In this document: in pieces, positions 1 to 8,213 of the stretch
Layout: each line of letters opens with the position of its first letter
Position numbering within the stretch: position 1 is the stretch's first letter
Assembly (NCBI GenBank): GCA_017612555.1
Contig: JAGAFR010000016.1
Span: 1-64,000, forward strand
Reading direction: 5' to 3'
DNA: 64,000 bases
From: Lachnospiraceae bacterium
Lineage (GTDB): Bacteria; Bacillota; Clostridia; Lachnospirales; Lachnospiraceae
Made by a program: the position numbers and the translations under genes
The notes under the pieces: model-generated
Seen by the model: the letters and a program-made list of their open reading frames with translations, nothing else
What the model was told of the DNA's origin: nothing
Database searches by the model: none

Positions 1-1
1 C

Positions 2-1552
2 GTAGTTACCTCTCTTACCGACTGGCTGTATGATACCGGAGATATTGCGTATCATCCTTCCGGAAAGATCATTCCCAAAAGCAAAAAGATCCGCAGGATA
101 AAACGGCAGAACTTCGGCGAGCGTCTTGACCGTGCCATGGTACTTCTTGATCTGTCCAACTCACAGCTGGCACTGCTGTTGAGCGTTGACCCTTCTCTTG
201 TAAGCCGTTACCGCAGCGGCATATACTCGCCTCATGATAACAAACAGCTGTATGACAAGCTGTCTAATATTCTCTATGAACGTGCCGAGAAGAACGGATG
301 TCTCAGTGACCTTGCCGGATTATGCAGGGTAAGGACCGAAGATCTTAATGCCGATGCCGTTTCGTACTGGCTGTATGAAGCTTCAGCCGAGGACAGTACT
401 ACACTTGCAAAAGTGCTCCTTCGCTCACTTGATGATCTTGATCCGGGAAGTGTACCGGCTTTTAAGCTTGAAGCCCCTTCGATAACCGTATCTCCATACT
501 ATTGTGGAACGGAAGGACTCAGACAGGCAGTAGTGCGTTTTCTTTATGAAGCCGCAAATACAGGCGGTGAACTGATGCTCTACTCTGATGAACCTATGGA
601 ATGGATGACATCTGACCGGGGGTTCTTTGCCTTATGGGCAGCACTCATGCTCGAGTGCGTCAAAAACCGCGTCAGGATAAAGATAATACACAATGTAAAC
701 AGAGGCAGCGACGAGATGATCGATGCGGTAAAAGGCTGGCTTCCACTGTATGTGTCCGGCATGATAGAGCCGTATATACTGATGCGTCCTGCCACCCCCC
801 CTTCCACGCTTTTCCATACCATGTTCCTGCACGCCGGCAATGCATGTATCAGGGGATTTTTCCCTTCGGGAGCAGGTGACGAAAGAAGATATGAGTATAT
901 CACGGACAAGGGATACCTGGGATCCCTTGAGCAGGAGTTTGGAATGTTCCTGTCATCCTCCGCTTCTCCTTTTCTTAAAACATATACAGCCGCGATGCAG
1001 GATGAATACATCAGTTCCAGAACACCTGCAAAAGGAGAGGCAATCTATCTGCTTACCGAACTGCCGTTGTTCACGATGCCGCATGATATGCTGGAGGAAA
1101 TGCTTTCCCGGGAGATCCCGGATAAAAAAGCAAGGGAGAAGACTCTGGACCGTTGCTGCGAGATAGGAAATGATTTCATGCGCAACATAAAAAAACACAA
1201 TGTATCCATTATCCTGTGTCAAAGTGAAGAAACCGAGACCAATGAGAAATATGTTGATTTCTCACCGGTACTTTCGGATCTGTCCGTCAGATATACAGAG
1301 GCAGAGTATGATGCGCATCTTAATAACACTATAGAACTGGCAAAAAAAATAAAAAATCTGTCTTTCAAAACACTGTCTACAGTGCCCTTTAATGATATCG
1401 AGATAATCGCAATGAAGGAAGTCGTGTCGGTAATAAGAACCAACCGTCCTCATGCCGCCTTCGTATTTGAGCATCCGGAACTGACTAACTCGGTATATGA
1501 TTACCTGCAGATGTTGTCCGACTCCGCGTCTTTAGAATATTGTGTATTGTGA
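2..1552 (+). CDS. XRE-like HTH transcriptional regulator, 5' end outside the window
   Basis: The frame is open from base 2, so the 516 visible codons are the 3' part of a longer gene; the first in-window ATG at 137 lies inside the reading frame and is probably not the start. Visible residues about 40-75 form a helix-turn-helix-like segment (SNSQLALLLS, DPSLVSRYRSG) resembling XRE-type DNA-binding domains. The remaining ~440 residues match no domain I can name; they look like a soluble ligand-sensing region. The gene ends in a sequence repeated exactly at 12445-12495. In that second copy the same frame would stop right after SDSAS, whereas here it runs on for SLEYCVL, so this C-terminus may have been altered by a rearrangement. 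A DNA-binding role is inferred from the HTH only. Confidence 0.6.
   Translation, partial: VVTSLTDWLYDTGDIAYHPSGKIIPKSKKIRRIKRQNFGERLDRAMVLLDLSNSQLALLLSVDPSLVSRYRSGIYSPHDNKQLYDKLSNILYERAEKNGCLSDLAGLCRVRTEDLNADAVSYWLYEASAEDSTTLAKVLLRSLDDLDPGSVPAFKLEAPSITVSPYYCGTEGLRQAVVRFLYEAANTGGELMLYSDEPMEWMTSDRGFFALWAALMLECVKNRVRIKIIHNVNRGSDEMIDAVKGWLPLYVSGMIEPYILMRPATPPSTLFHTMFLHAGNACIRGFFPSGAGDERRYEYITDKGYLGSLEQEFGMFLSSSASPFLKTYTAAMQDEYISSRTPAKGEAIYLLTELPLFTMPHDMLEEMLSREIPDKKAREKTLDRCCEIGNDFMRNIKKHNVSIILCQSEETETNEKYVDFSPVLSDLSVRYTEAEYDAHLNNTIELAKKIKNLSFKTLSTVPFNDIEIIAMKEVVSVIRTNRPHAAFVFEHPELTNSVYDYLQMLSDSASLEYCVL
1482..1532 (+). repeat. 51-bp perfect direct repeat, left copy
   Basis: Identical over 51 bases to 12445-12495, same orientation. 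It covers the 3' coding end of the regulator. The two copies bracket a 10.9 kb block with Big-domain proteins, an ATPase and a DUF3990/XRE pair. Confidence 0.9.
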
Positions 1553-1643
1553 AAAAAACGGGGACGGAAAAACCGTCCCCTTGTTGTTGACTGATCGACA
1601 GTCCTATCGACAACAATGATTTTGCAATTCTCTTATCTTTCAT
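1485..1643 (-). pseudogene. Remnant of a Big-protein gene: RBS and signal-peptide start only
   Basis: A strong ribosome-binding site (AAGGAGGG, about 10 bases upstream) precedes an ATG at 1643 that opens a 52-codon frame. Its first ~17 residues, MKDKRIAKSLLSIGLSI, closely match the signal-peptide start of the 904-aa protein at 8214-10928 (MKNKRIIKVLLTIGLSV). After that the similarity stops, at the GGGGACGG hairpin, and the frame continues antisense through the 3' end of the regulator to a TAG at 1485-1487. The simplest reading is a fourth paralogue of the Big-domain family cut off just after its leader. A genuine 52-aa peptide cannot be excluded. Confidence 0.55.
1560..1580. repeat. GGGGACGG/CCGTCCCC hairpin, copy 1 (REP-like or terminator)
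   Basis: Perfect 8-bp inverted repeat with a 5-base loop, directly after the regulator stop codon and followed by a T/G-rich stretch, so it may end that transcript. The same stem with another loop sits at 15367-15387, which suggests a dispersed REP-like hairpin. Confidence 0.6.
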
Positions 1644-1676
1644 AACAAATATCCCTCCTTTTCCGGCATTCTTCTA

Positions 1677-4600
1677 TCAGTTATCACTGTATTCACTCTC
1701 AAACTCATGCTCTCCGGTGATACCGTTTACTTTAAGCGTATACCTTGCGACCTGTCGCATATCAGTAGATGTTCCAAATTTGACCGTAAGTTTATATGCG
1801 AGGCCGTCGACGAATATCCGGCAGTCAAAGGTATCTTCATAATCATCATACTCATGAGAGACATATGGACTGTAGAGTCCTTCATATGTCCTGCTTCCGT
1901 TTGTGATATATCCCGATACAGGAATATCATTTCCCTCAACCGTTCCGGTGAAATGGGTTTGGATCCATGACTTCTTACCGCTGCTGTCTTCGTACACACA
2001 ATCATTTATCTGCAGAGTACCGAGATCAGTCCAGCCCATGTCATTATTCAGTCTCCATGTACCCGTACTAACCTCAATGATCGAGTAATACGTTCTCCCA
2101 AGATCCCTGTAGGTAGTCTTTGCTGTCTCGAGAGTCATCTTGTATTGCTTTTCTCCGATCTTTGCATTAAAGGTATATGTTTCATCCTTTCCGTAGAACT
2201 CGAAATAAATCTTATTACTTCCGTCGCTCGGATGTCCGATGAATTGTGAATCTCCCGAGGAATCAACAGCCTTCCATTCTATGTTATCAAATTCAGTCTC
2301 GGAGATTCCCGGCACATTGATATAGAATCTGTTCTTCTCATCCTGATATGCATATGCCTTCTTCTTACCAAGGTCTATCACACTATCCTCATCTCCTACC
2401 GTTACGGTAAAGTAATACTTTTCTGAGCCTTTCTCAATGTAATACCTTCCCGTACCTTCTTCCTGAGCTGTGATGATAAGACCGCGATCCTCATTATCCT
2501 TGCGCGGCTCGAACACCCTGTCACCACTGTCAAGATAACAGTACATAAAGCTCTGGGCAACTTTGTTTCCTGATGCATCCTTTTTATACAGGTAGATCTT
2601 GGTTGAATCTCCAATTTTCTTCAAATGTATATCAGTCTCACTCAGGAACAGTTCTCCGTCATCCTCATCAGCCGTGATCGTCACATCACAATAGTATGCT
2701 ATACCACTGTATAACAGCGCCACACGTACAACTCCCGCTGCAAGAGCCTTAACCTTTATTCCACCGTCATTGGTAGCTATCAGCTGAACCAGCGATTTAT
2801 CGCCGCCCAAACCTACATTCTGGGGTTTTACATACTTTGATGTACCGCCTGTTGTTTCCACAAGATAGATAGTACCCGATGTCTCACCGACTTTAAGCGC
2901 AAGCTGTGAAGTACTAATGGCAACACTGCTTTCTTCAGGCTCTTTAGTCACGGTTATTCTGCACCTGAACTCTACGCCCCTGTATTTGAATGTCACTACA
3001 GCCTCACCGGCTGACTTACCCTTGATATTGACTGTATTGTCACCATTTTTTGTAAAGGTAATGAATTTCGATCCCTCGGTAGCGGTAACACTGTCATATT
3101 TCAGAACAGTCTTAACTCCGGCCTTATCGCTTTGAAGACTGATATCAGTATCCTCTCCGACTGCAAGTGTGACAGCGCTCTTTGAAAGAGCAACGCCCTC
3201 CATCTGTACTGTCACGACGCAGGTGTATGTCTTGCCAAGGTACGTAGCAGATATGGTTGCAGTACCTATATTCTTTCCCTTTATCATGACTCCTCCGTCT
3301 TCGGTCTGCGTCAGTTCAACGCAGTCTCCTCCCGAAGGTACGGTTATAGTCTCGGGCTTGATCTTACTCTTTTGTCCGTCCGGAGTCACAAGTTCCAGAT
3401 ATACCGTTTTCTGTTCATCAACTTCCAATGTTATGGCCGGATCACTGAATCCCTTTTCAGATGCAGTTACCGTAACCTTACATTTTGCCTTCTGTTTACC
3501 GTATGTAATATCTATGTTTGCGGTTCCCTCGGAAATACCGCATACTTCCAGTCCCTCCTCAGCAGGGCCCTTAATTGAGATATATTTTTGTGCATCATCA
3601 GATGATACACAGACCGCCTTGGACTGATCGATCAATCCTTTTATTTCAAGAACAGCCTTTTGTCCTTCGGCAACCGTCAGCTCGGGCTCTACAGACATTA
3701 CTTCCTGTGAGATGCTGACTCTGTTTTTTACATCTTTCTTTCCCGAAAAAGTAAAACTTATGCCCTCGCCGACCGGATTCTTGTCTTTGTCAAGCAGTTC
3801 AACTTCAGACTTAAATCCGTAGTGCAGATATGCCCAGAGTGAAAACTTAACGGTTCCCTTTCCGTTCCTGTCAAGTACAACTGACATATTATTCTTATCG
3901 CGAATATTAGAAGGTATCGCCGTCTCCTTCCACCTGACCGTGTACCCCTCATATGCCGAGCCATTTTCTCCGGCATTCTCATCATAGAACTCTATTGCCA
4001 CGGTGCGGTTCAACGGCTTCACCAGAGCATTTGCAGCTTCAAGAGTATTTTCTCCTGCTTCCTTCATTCTCTTTGCATAGAACCATTCGAAGGCTTTCTT
4101 GATCTCGTTGTTATAGAGCTGGGTCTTCTTCTCATTCTTTATCTTTTCCTGATCCACTTTGCCATAGCTGTCCTTGAATACCCACCACGACATACCGAAT
4201 CTTTTTTCAAAGTTTGCTTCCCCAAATCTGGATACCACTTCCTCATAATCAAGATCAAAGAATTTATTAACGTATTCATTCACATCCCATTCTATTGCGG
4301 ATCGTCCGGCTGTGATATTTCCGTCTTCAAAAGCTACCTGAACAAGATCATTCCAGTATTCCTGATTCCTTTTTCCGTCACCGTCCGTGTAATAAAGGTT
4401 ATATACTTTATACCATGCTTTTTCATTATCCGAATCAAGCTGACTCTTAAGCTTCCCAATGGCAAGTCCTACAAATGCAACGCTTGCACACCCGGCTGAA
4501 GCTGCTGCTGCCACGTCGGCTGTACTTCCGAGCCATCCGGCAGCTACTGCCTGTCCGAGACCCACAGCCGCCCATGTGCCCGAAAATGCCGCATCCTGTT

Positions 4601-6290
4601 TGTTGCCTTTATACATCTGTCTGAGCGCATCAACATAGTTTACGACAAAACCGACAGCAGCGATCTGGTTACCGGCATTGGACAGAAATGTTGAATACGA
4701 ATCCGTAAGTCCCAGTGATGCCCACAGATTGGAGCCTATATCCATCCCGTATGTCCAGGATTCCGCATCGGGAAGGTTTGAAAACATCACCGGATCCATC
4801 TCCCTGAGCGCCTTAAGTCCATCCTTCATGCAGGTGTCTGTCGGAGTTTTGCTCTGAAGTGCATCGACCACAATGTCCATTTCATCGTCAGCTTTCTTGC
4901 CGGGATTCGGCAGCGAATAATATGAACACAGTTCCGCCTCCGTAGTATTTTCAAATAATATCGACATATCGGTTCCGGTAAAAATATCCCTGTAACCCGT
5001 GACATAGGTCGAAAAATGATCGATAAACACGGTTATCTTCCCGGTATCGGGATCGTATTCACTCAGTACCGGCTCATACATTCCCGTTGTCTCATTGAAA
5101 TATGCGGCAACAGGCACGCATCCGTCGGGCACTTCGAGCGGATACTCGACCATCACAAGGTTCTTGCCCTGCTCAAGGGTAGATCCTTTCATTGAAAAAT
5201 CAAAACTCTTTACTCCCTCGAATCCTTCAGCTCCGTCAAGACCATTGACCTGCGAAACGGTTACCGTAGTTTTCTTTTCAATGGTACCCGGTAAAAAAGT
5301 CATCTCGACATCGCCGACCTTTACCTCTTCGTTATCAGTCTTGGCAGGATCTATTGTCTGTTTTCCAAGAGTCTTTGTCGTGCCGACATAAACTTCACAT
5401 GTATAGTCTATTCCGCAGTTTGTAGCGGTGATGACCGTATTCCCGTCAGACTTACCCGTTATCACGCCCTTGCCGCTTACTGCCGCGATCTTAGGGTTTG
5501 CTGATCTCCATGTTGTCTTACCGTAACCTCCGGTAAAAGTTAACGTATGTTTTTTTCCTTTTTTAACCATGACTTCACCGGCTGACAGTTCGCCCCGGAC
5601 CGGCTCCATGGTGATCCTGCAGGTATATCTTGTCTGTATTTTTGATACAGGCTTATAGACTGCAGTGACTGTAACCTCTCCCGCTCCTTTTGAGATCACC
5701 CGGATCTTTCCCTGAAGCTTCTTGATCTGAGCAAGTTTTTTATCGGAAACGCTCCAGGATACCTTCTTTGCGTCTGCTCCTTCAAGCCACAGTTCTGCCG
5801 TTTCTCCGGCCATGATAACAATATCATCCGTATTAAGATGGATGTCAGGATCAATGCGTTCAACCTTAACACTGCATGTATAATCTTTTTTACTGATCTT
5901 ATCTGTTGCCGTGATGACAGCATTACCTTCCGAAGCAGCCGTAACCACTCCCTTGCTTACATTAGCGATCTTCTTGTCGGAAGTTTTCCAGACGACCTGC
6001 TTGGCAGGAACACCGCTTAGTTCCAGCACAAGTTTATCGCCGGCATACATCTGCGCAAATGACCTGTTCAAGCCGACATCGATCCCATCACGGTCTGTAT
6101 GTACCGGTTCTTCTTCGATCTCTATCGAGGAAGGTTCATCAGTTCCTTCGTATCCTTCAACGACCACTATCTCTTCCTCTCCGCGGTCCTGCGCCCCGGC
6201 AGCATATATATCTGTTGCCGGCTGCAATACGACCATCACAGACGACAAAACTATAGATACGATCACTCTTCCCAATTTTCTGATATTCAT
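1677..6290 (-). CDS. Large secreted Big_2-domain protein with a hydrophobic central domain
   Basis: 1537 residues from the ATG at 6290, chosen because GGAAAGGAGATG lies just upstream and a signal peptide begins there (MNIRKLGRVIVSI, cleavage near IYAA). In order: three Big_2-like Ig folds (about 75-305), a ZU5-like beta region ending in DHFSTYV (about 325-430), a helical section with an Ala/Gly-rich hydrophobic stretch (about 540-615) and a charged helical part (to ~740), then more Big_2-like modules with repeated YTCxVTV-type ends (about 850-1320), and a novel C-terminal domain. There is no LPXTG motif, SLH domain or C-terminal membrane helix, so retention at the surface is unexplained. It shares leader and promoter with the genes at 8214 and 15418. 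Export is well supported; an adhesive or matrix role is inference. Confidence 0.8.
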   Translation of the reverse strand: MNIRKLGRVIVSIVLSSVMVVLQPATDIYAAGAQDRGEEEIVVVEGYEGTDEPSSIEIEEEPVHTDRDGIDVGLNRSFAQMYAGDKLVLELSGVPAKQVVWKTSDKKIANVSKGVVTAASEGNAVITATDKISKKDYTCSVKVERIDPDIHLNTDDIVIMAGETAELWLEGADAKKVSWSVSDKKLAQIKKLQGKIRVISKGAGEVTVTAVYKPVSKIQTRYTCRITMEPVRGELSAGEVMVKKGKKHTLTFTGGYGKTTWRSANPKIAAVSGKGVITGKSDGNTVITATNCGIDYTCEVYVGTTKTLGKQTIDPAKTDNEEVKVGDVEMTFLPGTIEKKTTVTVSQVNGLDGAEGFEGVKSFDFSMKGSTLEQGKNLVMVEYPLEVPDGCVPVAAYFNETTGMYEPVLSEYDPDTGKITVFIDHFSTYVTGYRDIFTGTDMSILFENTTEAELCSYYSLPNPGKKADDEMDIVVDALQSKTPTDTCMKDGLKALREMDPVMFSNLPDAESWTYGMDIGSNLWASLGLTDSYSTFLSNAGNQIAAVGFVVNYVDALRQMYKGNKQDAAFSGTWAAVGLGQAVAAGWLGSTADVAAAASAGCASVAFVGLAIGKLKSQLDSDNEKAWYKVYNLYYTDGDGKRNQEYWNDLVQVAFEDGNITAGRSAIEWDVNEYVNKFFDLDYEEVVSRFGEANFEKRFGMSWWVFKDSYGKVDQEKIKNEKKTQLYNNEIKKAFEWFYAKRMKEAGENTLEAANALVKPLNRTVAIEFYDENAGENGSAYEGYTVRWKETAIPSNIRDKNNMSVVLDRNGKGTVKFSLWAYLHYGFKSEVELLDKDKNPVGEGISFTFSGKKDVKNRVSISQEVMSVEPELTVAEGQKAVLEIKGLIDQSKAVCVSSDDAQKYISIKGPAEEGLEVCGISEGTANIDITYGKQKAKCKVTVTASEKGFSDPAITLEVDEQKTVYLELVTPDGQKSKIKPETITVPSGGDCVELTQTEDGGVMIKGKNIGTATISATYLGKTYTCVVTVQMEGVALSKSAVTLAVGEDTDISLQSDKAGVKTVLKYDSVTATEGSKFITFTKNGDNTVNIKGKSAGEAVVTFKYRGVEFRCRITVTKEPEESSVAISTSQLALKVGETSGTIYLVETTGGTSKYVKPQNVGLGGDKSLVQLIATNDGGIKVKALAAGVVRVALLYSGIAYYCDVTITADEDDGELFLSETDIHLKKIGDSTKIYLYKKDASGNKVAQSFMYCYLDSGDRVFEPRKDNEDRGLIITAQEEGTGRYYIEKGSEKYYFTVTVGDEDSVIDLGKKKAYAYQDEKNRFYINVPGISETEFDNIEWKAVDSSGDSQFIGHPSDGSNKIYFEFYGKDETYTFNAKIGEKQYKMTLETAKTTYRDLGRTYYSIIEVSTGTWRLNNDMGWTDLGTLQINDCVYEDSSGKKSWIQTHFTGTVEGNDIPVSGYITNGSRTYEGLYSPYVSHEYDDYEDTFDCRIFVDGLAYKLTVKFGTSTDMRQVARYTLKVNGITGEHEFESEYSDN

Positions 6291-6332
6291 GCTTCCTGAC
6301 ATCTCCTTTCCCGGCGGACATTTGCCCCCGCC

Positions 6333-6424
6333 TGTCCTGTCACAAATATGTACTAATTGTAACATTTACAAAAGGGTAAAAAAATGCGTGACAACAATCT
6401 GTCAATGACAAAAAGTTGTCACGC
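6333..6424 (-). promoter_or_regulatory. Promoter/leader of the 1537-aa Big protein (92-bp repeat, copy A)
   Basis: Identical over 92 bases to 10972-11063. On the minus strand it has an extended -10 (TGT-TACAAT, 6356-6364). A palindrome TTGTAA-N3-TTACAA (6357-6371) overlaps it and could be an operator. Upstream is a 9-bp inverted repeat CGTGACAAC-N19-GTTGTCACG (6387-6423) followed by seven Ts, which resembles a terminator for the ATPase gene upstream. A TTGACA lies inside that hairpin. The predicted 5' leader is about 60 bases. Confidence 0.55.
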
Positions 6425-6506
6425 TATCCGCTGTAAAGGGCCTGCGTCATCTCAACACACCCAGCAGAAGTACTTTCGGTTCCCTTAGCGAAGGCATCTC
6501 CGTTCA

Positions 6507-7946
6507 TTATTCTATGAACAAATCATCAACCATCACTTGATTTCCAATTATACCGCTATATTTGTTTTCTTTAACTCCGTATGTAGTTACCATTACCAAT
6601 TGAATGGATTTATTTGTTCCTGTGTTCTCCCTAAATGATTCTATTTTATTTCTAAGATCTTCGTCATATGATTTATCAATAACAAAAGATCTTACCGAAT
6701 ACTTCATCTCACATAGGTTGATAACTCTATCCCGCCTATCGATGACCATGTCGATCTGCGCACCCGGAATTCCCAGTTCTTCATCTCCTTTCGATGACCA
6801 GGTATATTCATCTGTAAGTATTCCGGATATTCCAAGTTTAGTTTTTATCTGATCGGTATGATCCATGCATACCTGTTCAAAAACAAGACCAGACCACGCT
6901 CTCCTAACGGGGTTGTCGATTGCTTTACTCCAATAATGCGGATCTTTTCCGTACTTATCTCTCACAAAAGAAAAATAGAAACTTGTGTAATAATCAGCCA
7001 GATGATATACAGCTTCTTTTTTCTTGTTTCCATAGAATGATGTCACTCTGACAAATCCTGAGGAAACAAGATTATTAAGGATCTTTGTGAATTTCCCATT
7101 AGCCGGCATTTTTACACACTTGGCTATTTCATTTCTTGTATATCCGCTTTTTTTCCTGCTTAATAGTTCCACAACTTTTATATATTTTTCACCATTAGAA
7201 AAAAGGGTATTATACAGATGATCAAACTCATCCCAGAGTTCACCCTTCTTCTTAAAAAATAGATTATCTATGTTTTGCGTCAAGGGTAACTCCGCATCAA
7301 GAAGATTCAAATAATAAGGAATTCCGCCCATTATCATATAACATTCGGCTATTTCGTATCTTGACCAGTGAATACCTTTACTGTTCAGAAATTTTTCTGT
7401 CTCATACAAAGTAAACGGTTCCAAATACAATCTGCAGGTCTGCCTTCGAAAAAGCCCGCCTTTATTATTTGATATTTTATCAACCATCCATGAGGTCGCA
7501 GAACCACATACGACAAAGACCAGGTTTCTCTGCGTTGAAGCCCAATCATTCCAAAACCACTCAAAAGCAGGCATAAAGCCAGATTTATGCGTATCAAACC
7601 AAGGTAATTCATCAAGAAAAACTACCTGTTTTTTAGATTTAGGCAATCTTTCCAAATACTCTCTTAATATTTCAAAAGCTTGTGTCCAGTTACCAGGAAC
7701 TTTACATTCCTTTTTGGTCTTCCTCATGATCTCAAGAGCAAAGTTCTGCAACTGAACTGCTCTGGGCTGATCAAATGATCCAGTAAGCTTAAACGCAAAT
7801 GAATAATCGAAGAATTCATTTATCAGATAAGTTTTTCCAACCCTTCTTCGTCCATAAACAATTACAAGCTGCGCAGAATTCTCTTTTAAGCACCTACTCA
7901 GCCGTTTACACTCTTCAGTTCTTCCAATCAAATACTCTTTTTTCAT
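6507..7946 (-). CDS. ATPase_2/DUF234-type AAA ATPase with C-terminal nuclease-like domain
   Basis: 479 residues. Walker A is GRRRVGKT (about residue 33), Walker B is VVFLDELPW (about 110), and a sensor-like FVVCGSATSWM follows. The middle carries a winged-helix-like segment (SGYTRNEIAKCVKMP), and the C-terminus has the DUF234 pattern with IDMVIDRRDR...CEMKYS, i.e. D and ExK spaced as in PD-(D/E)xK nuclease folds. Such proteins are common in prokaryotes, often near mobile or defence loci; their substrate is poorly known. No clear Shine-Dalgarno precedes either the ATG at 7946 or the in-frame TTG at 7952. The gene is clearly more AT-rich than its neighbours and lies inside the 51-bp-repeat block, which fits horizontal origin. 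Confidence 0.8.
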   Translation of the reverse strand: MKKEYLIGRTEECKRLSRCLKENSAQLVIVYGRRRVGKTYLINEFFDYSFAFKLTGSFDQPRAVQLQNFALEIMRKTKKECKVPGNWTQAFEILREYLERLPKSKKQVVFLDELPWFDTHKSGFMPAFEWFWNDWASTQRNLVFVVCGSATSWMVDKISNNKGGLFRRQTCRLYLEPFTLYETEKFLNSKGIHWSRYEIAECYMIMGGIPYYLNLLDAELPLTQNIDNLFFKKKGELWDEFDHLYNTLFSNGEKYIKVVELLSRKKSGYTRNEIAKCVKMPANGKFTKILNNLVSSGFVRVTSFYGNKKKEAVYHLADYYTSFYFSFVRDKYGKDPHYWSKAIDNPVRRAWSGLVFEQVCMDHTDQIKTKLGISGILTDEYTWSSKGDEELGIPGAQIDMVIDRRDRVINLCEMKYSVRSFVIDKSYDEDLRNKIESFRENTGTNKSIQLVMVTTYGVKENKYSGIIGNQVMVDDLFIE

Positions 7947-8131
7947 AGCCAAACTATATCATAAACCAAATATCGCGTCAATTAATAGTGGTCTAAATGT
8001 CTATTTTGTTTATGCTTTTAGACCCCTGTTGCACATAGGGCATCGTACTCGTTTATATTGCGATAACAAACTACACAATAACTTCTATTTCGTAGTTTAT
8101 ATGCTCATCAAGCCATATTAAGCCACCCAGA
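7947..8131. other. AT-rich intergenic region with two inverted repeats
   Basis: The stretch upstream of the ATPase gene contains inverted repeats GGTCTAAA/TTTAGACC (7990-7997, 8017-8024) and AAACTAC/GTAGTTT (8068-8074, 8092-8098). No ORF with a ribosome site is visible. They may be regulatory sites of the ATPase gene or traces of mobile DNA. Confidence 0.4.
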
Positions 8132-8177
8132 TGAACTGCACCCCAAATGTTAGACAAAACATTTGGGGTGCAGTTCA
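8132..8177. repeat. 46-bp perfect inverted repeat resembling two abutted IS3/IS150-type ends
   Basis: Arms of 19 bp (8132-8150 and 8159-8177) around an 8-base loop. Each arm begins TGAACTGCACCCC and one runs into GTTAGACA, a pattern typical of IS3-family (IS150 group) termini. No transposase is present. It could be a solo remnant or a minimal MITE. It also forms a strong hairpin 3' of the 904-aa gene, but has no T-run. Confidence 0.55.
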
Positions 8178-8213
8178 GAAATAGTGGGTAGCTATTGATC
8201 CCTCCCTTTGATT

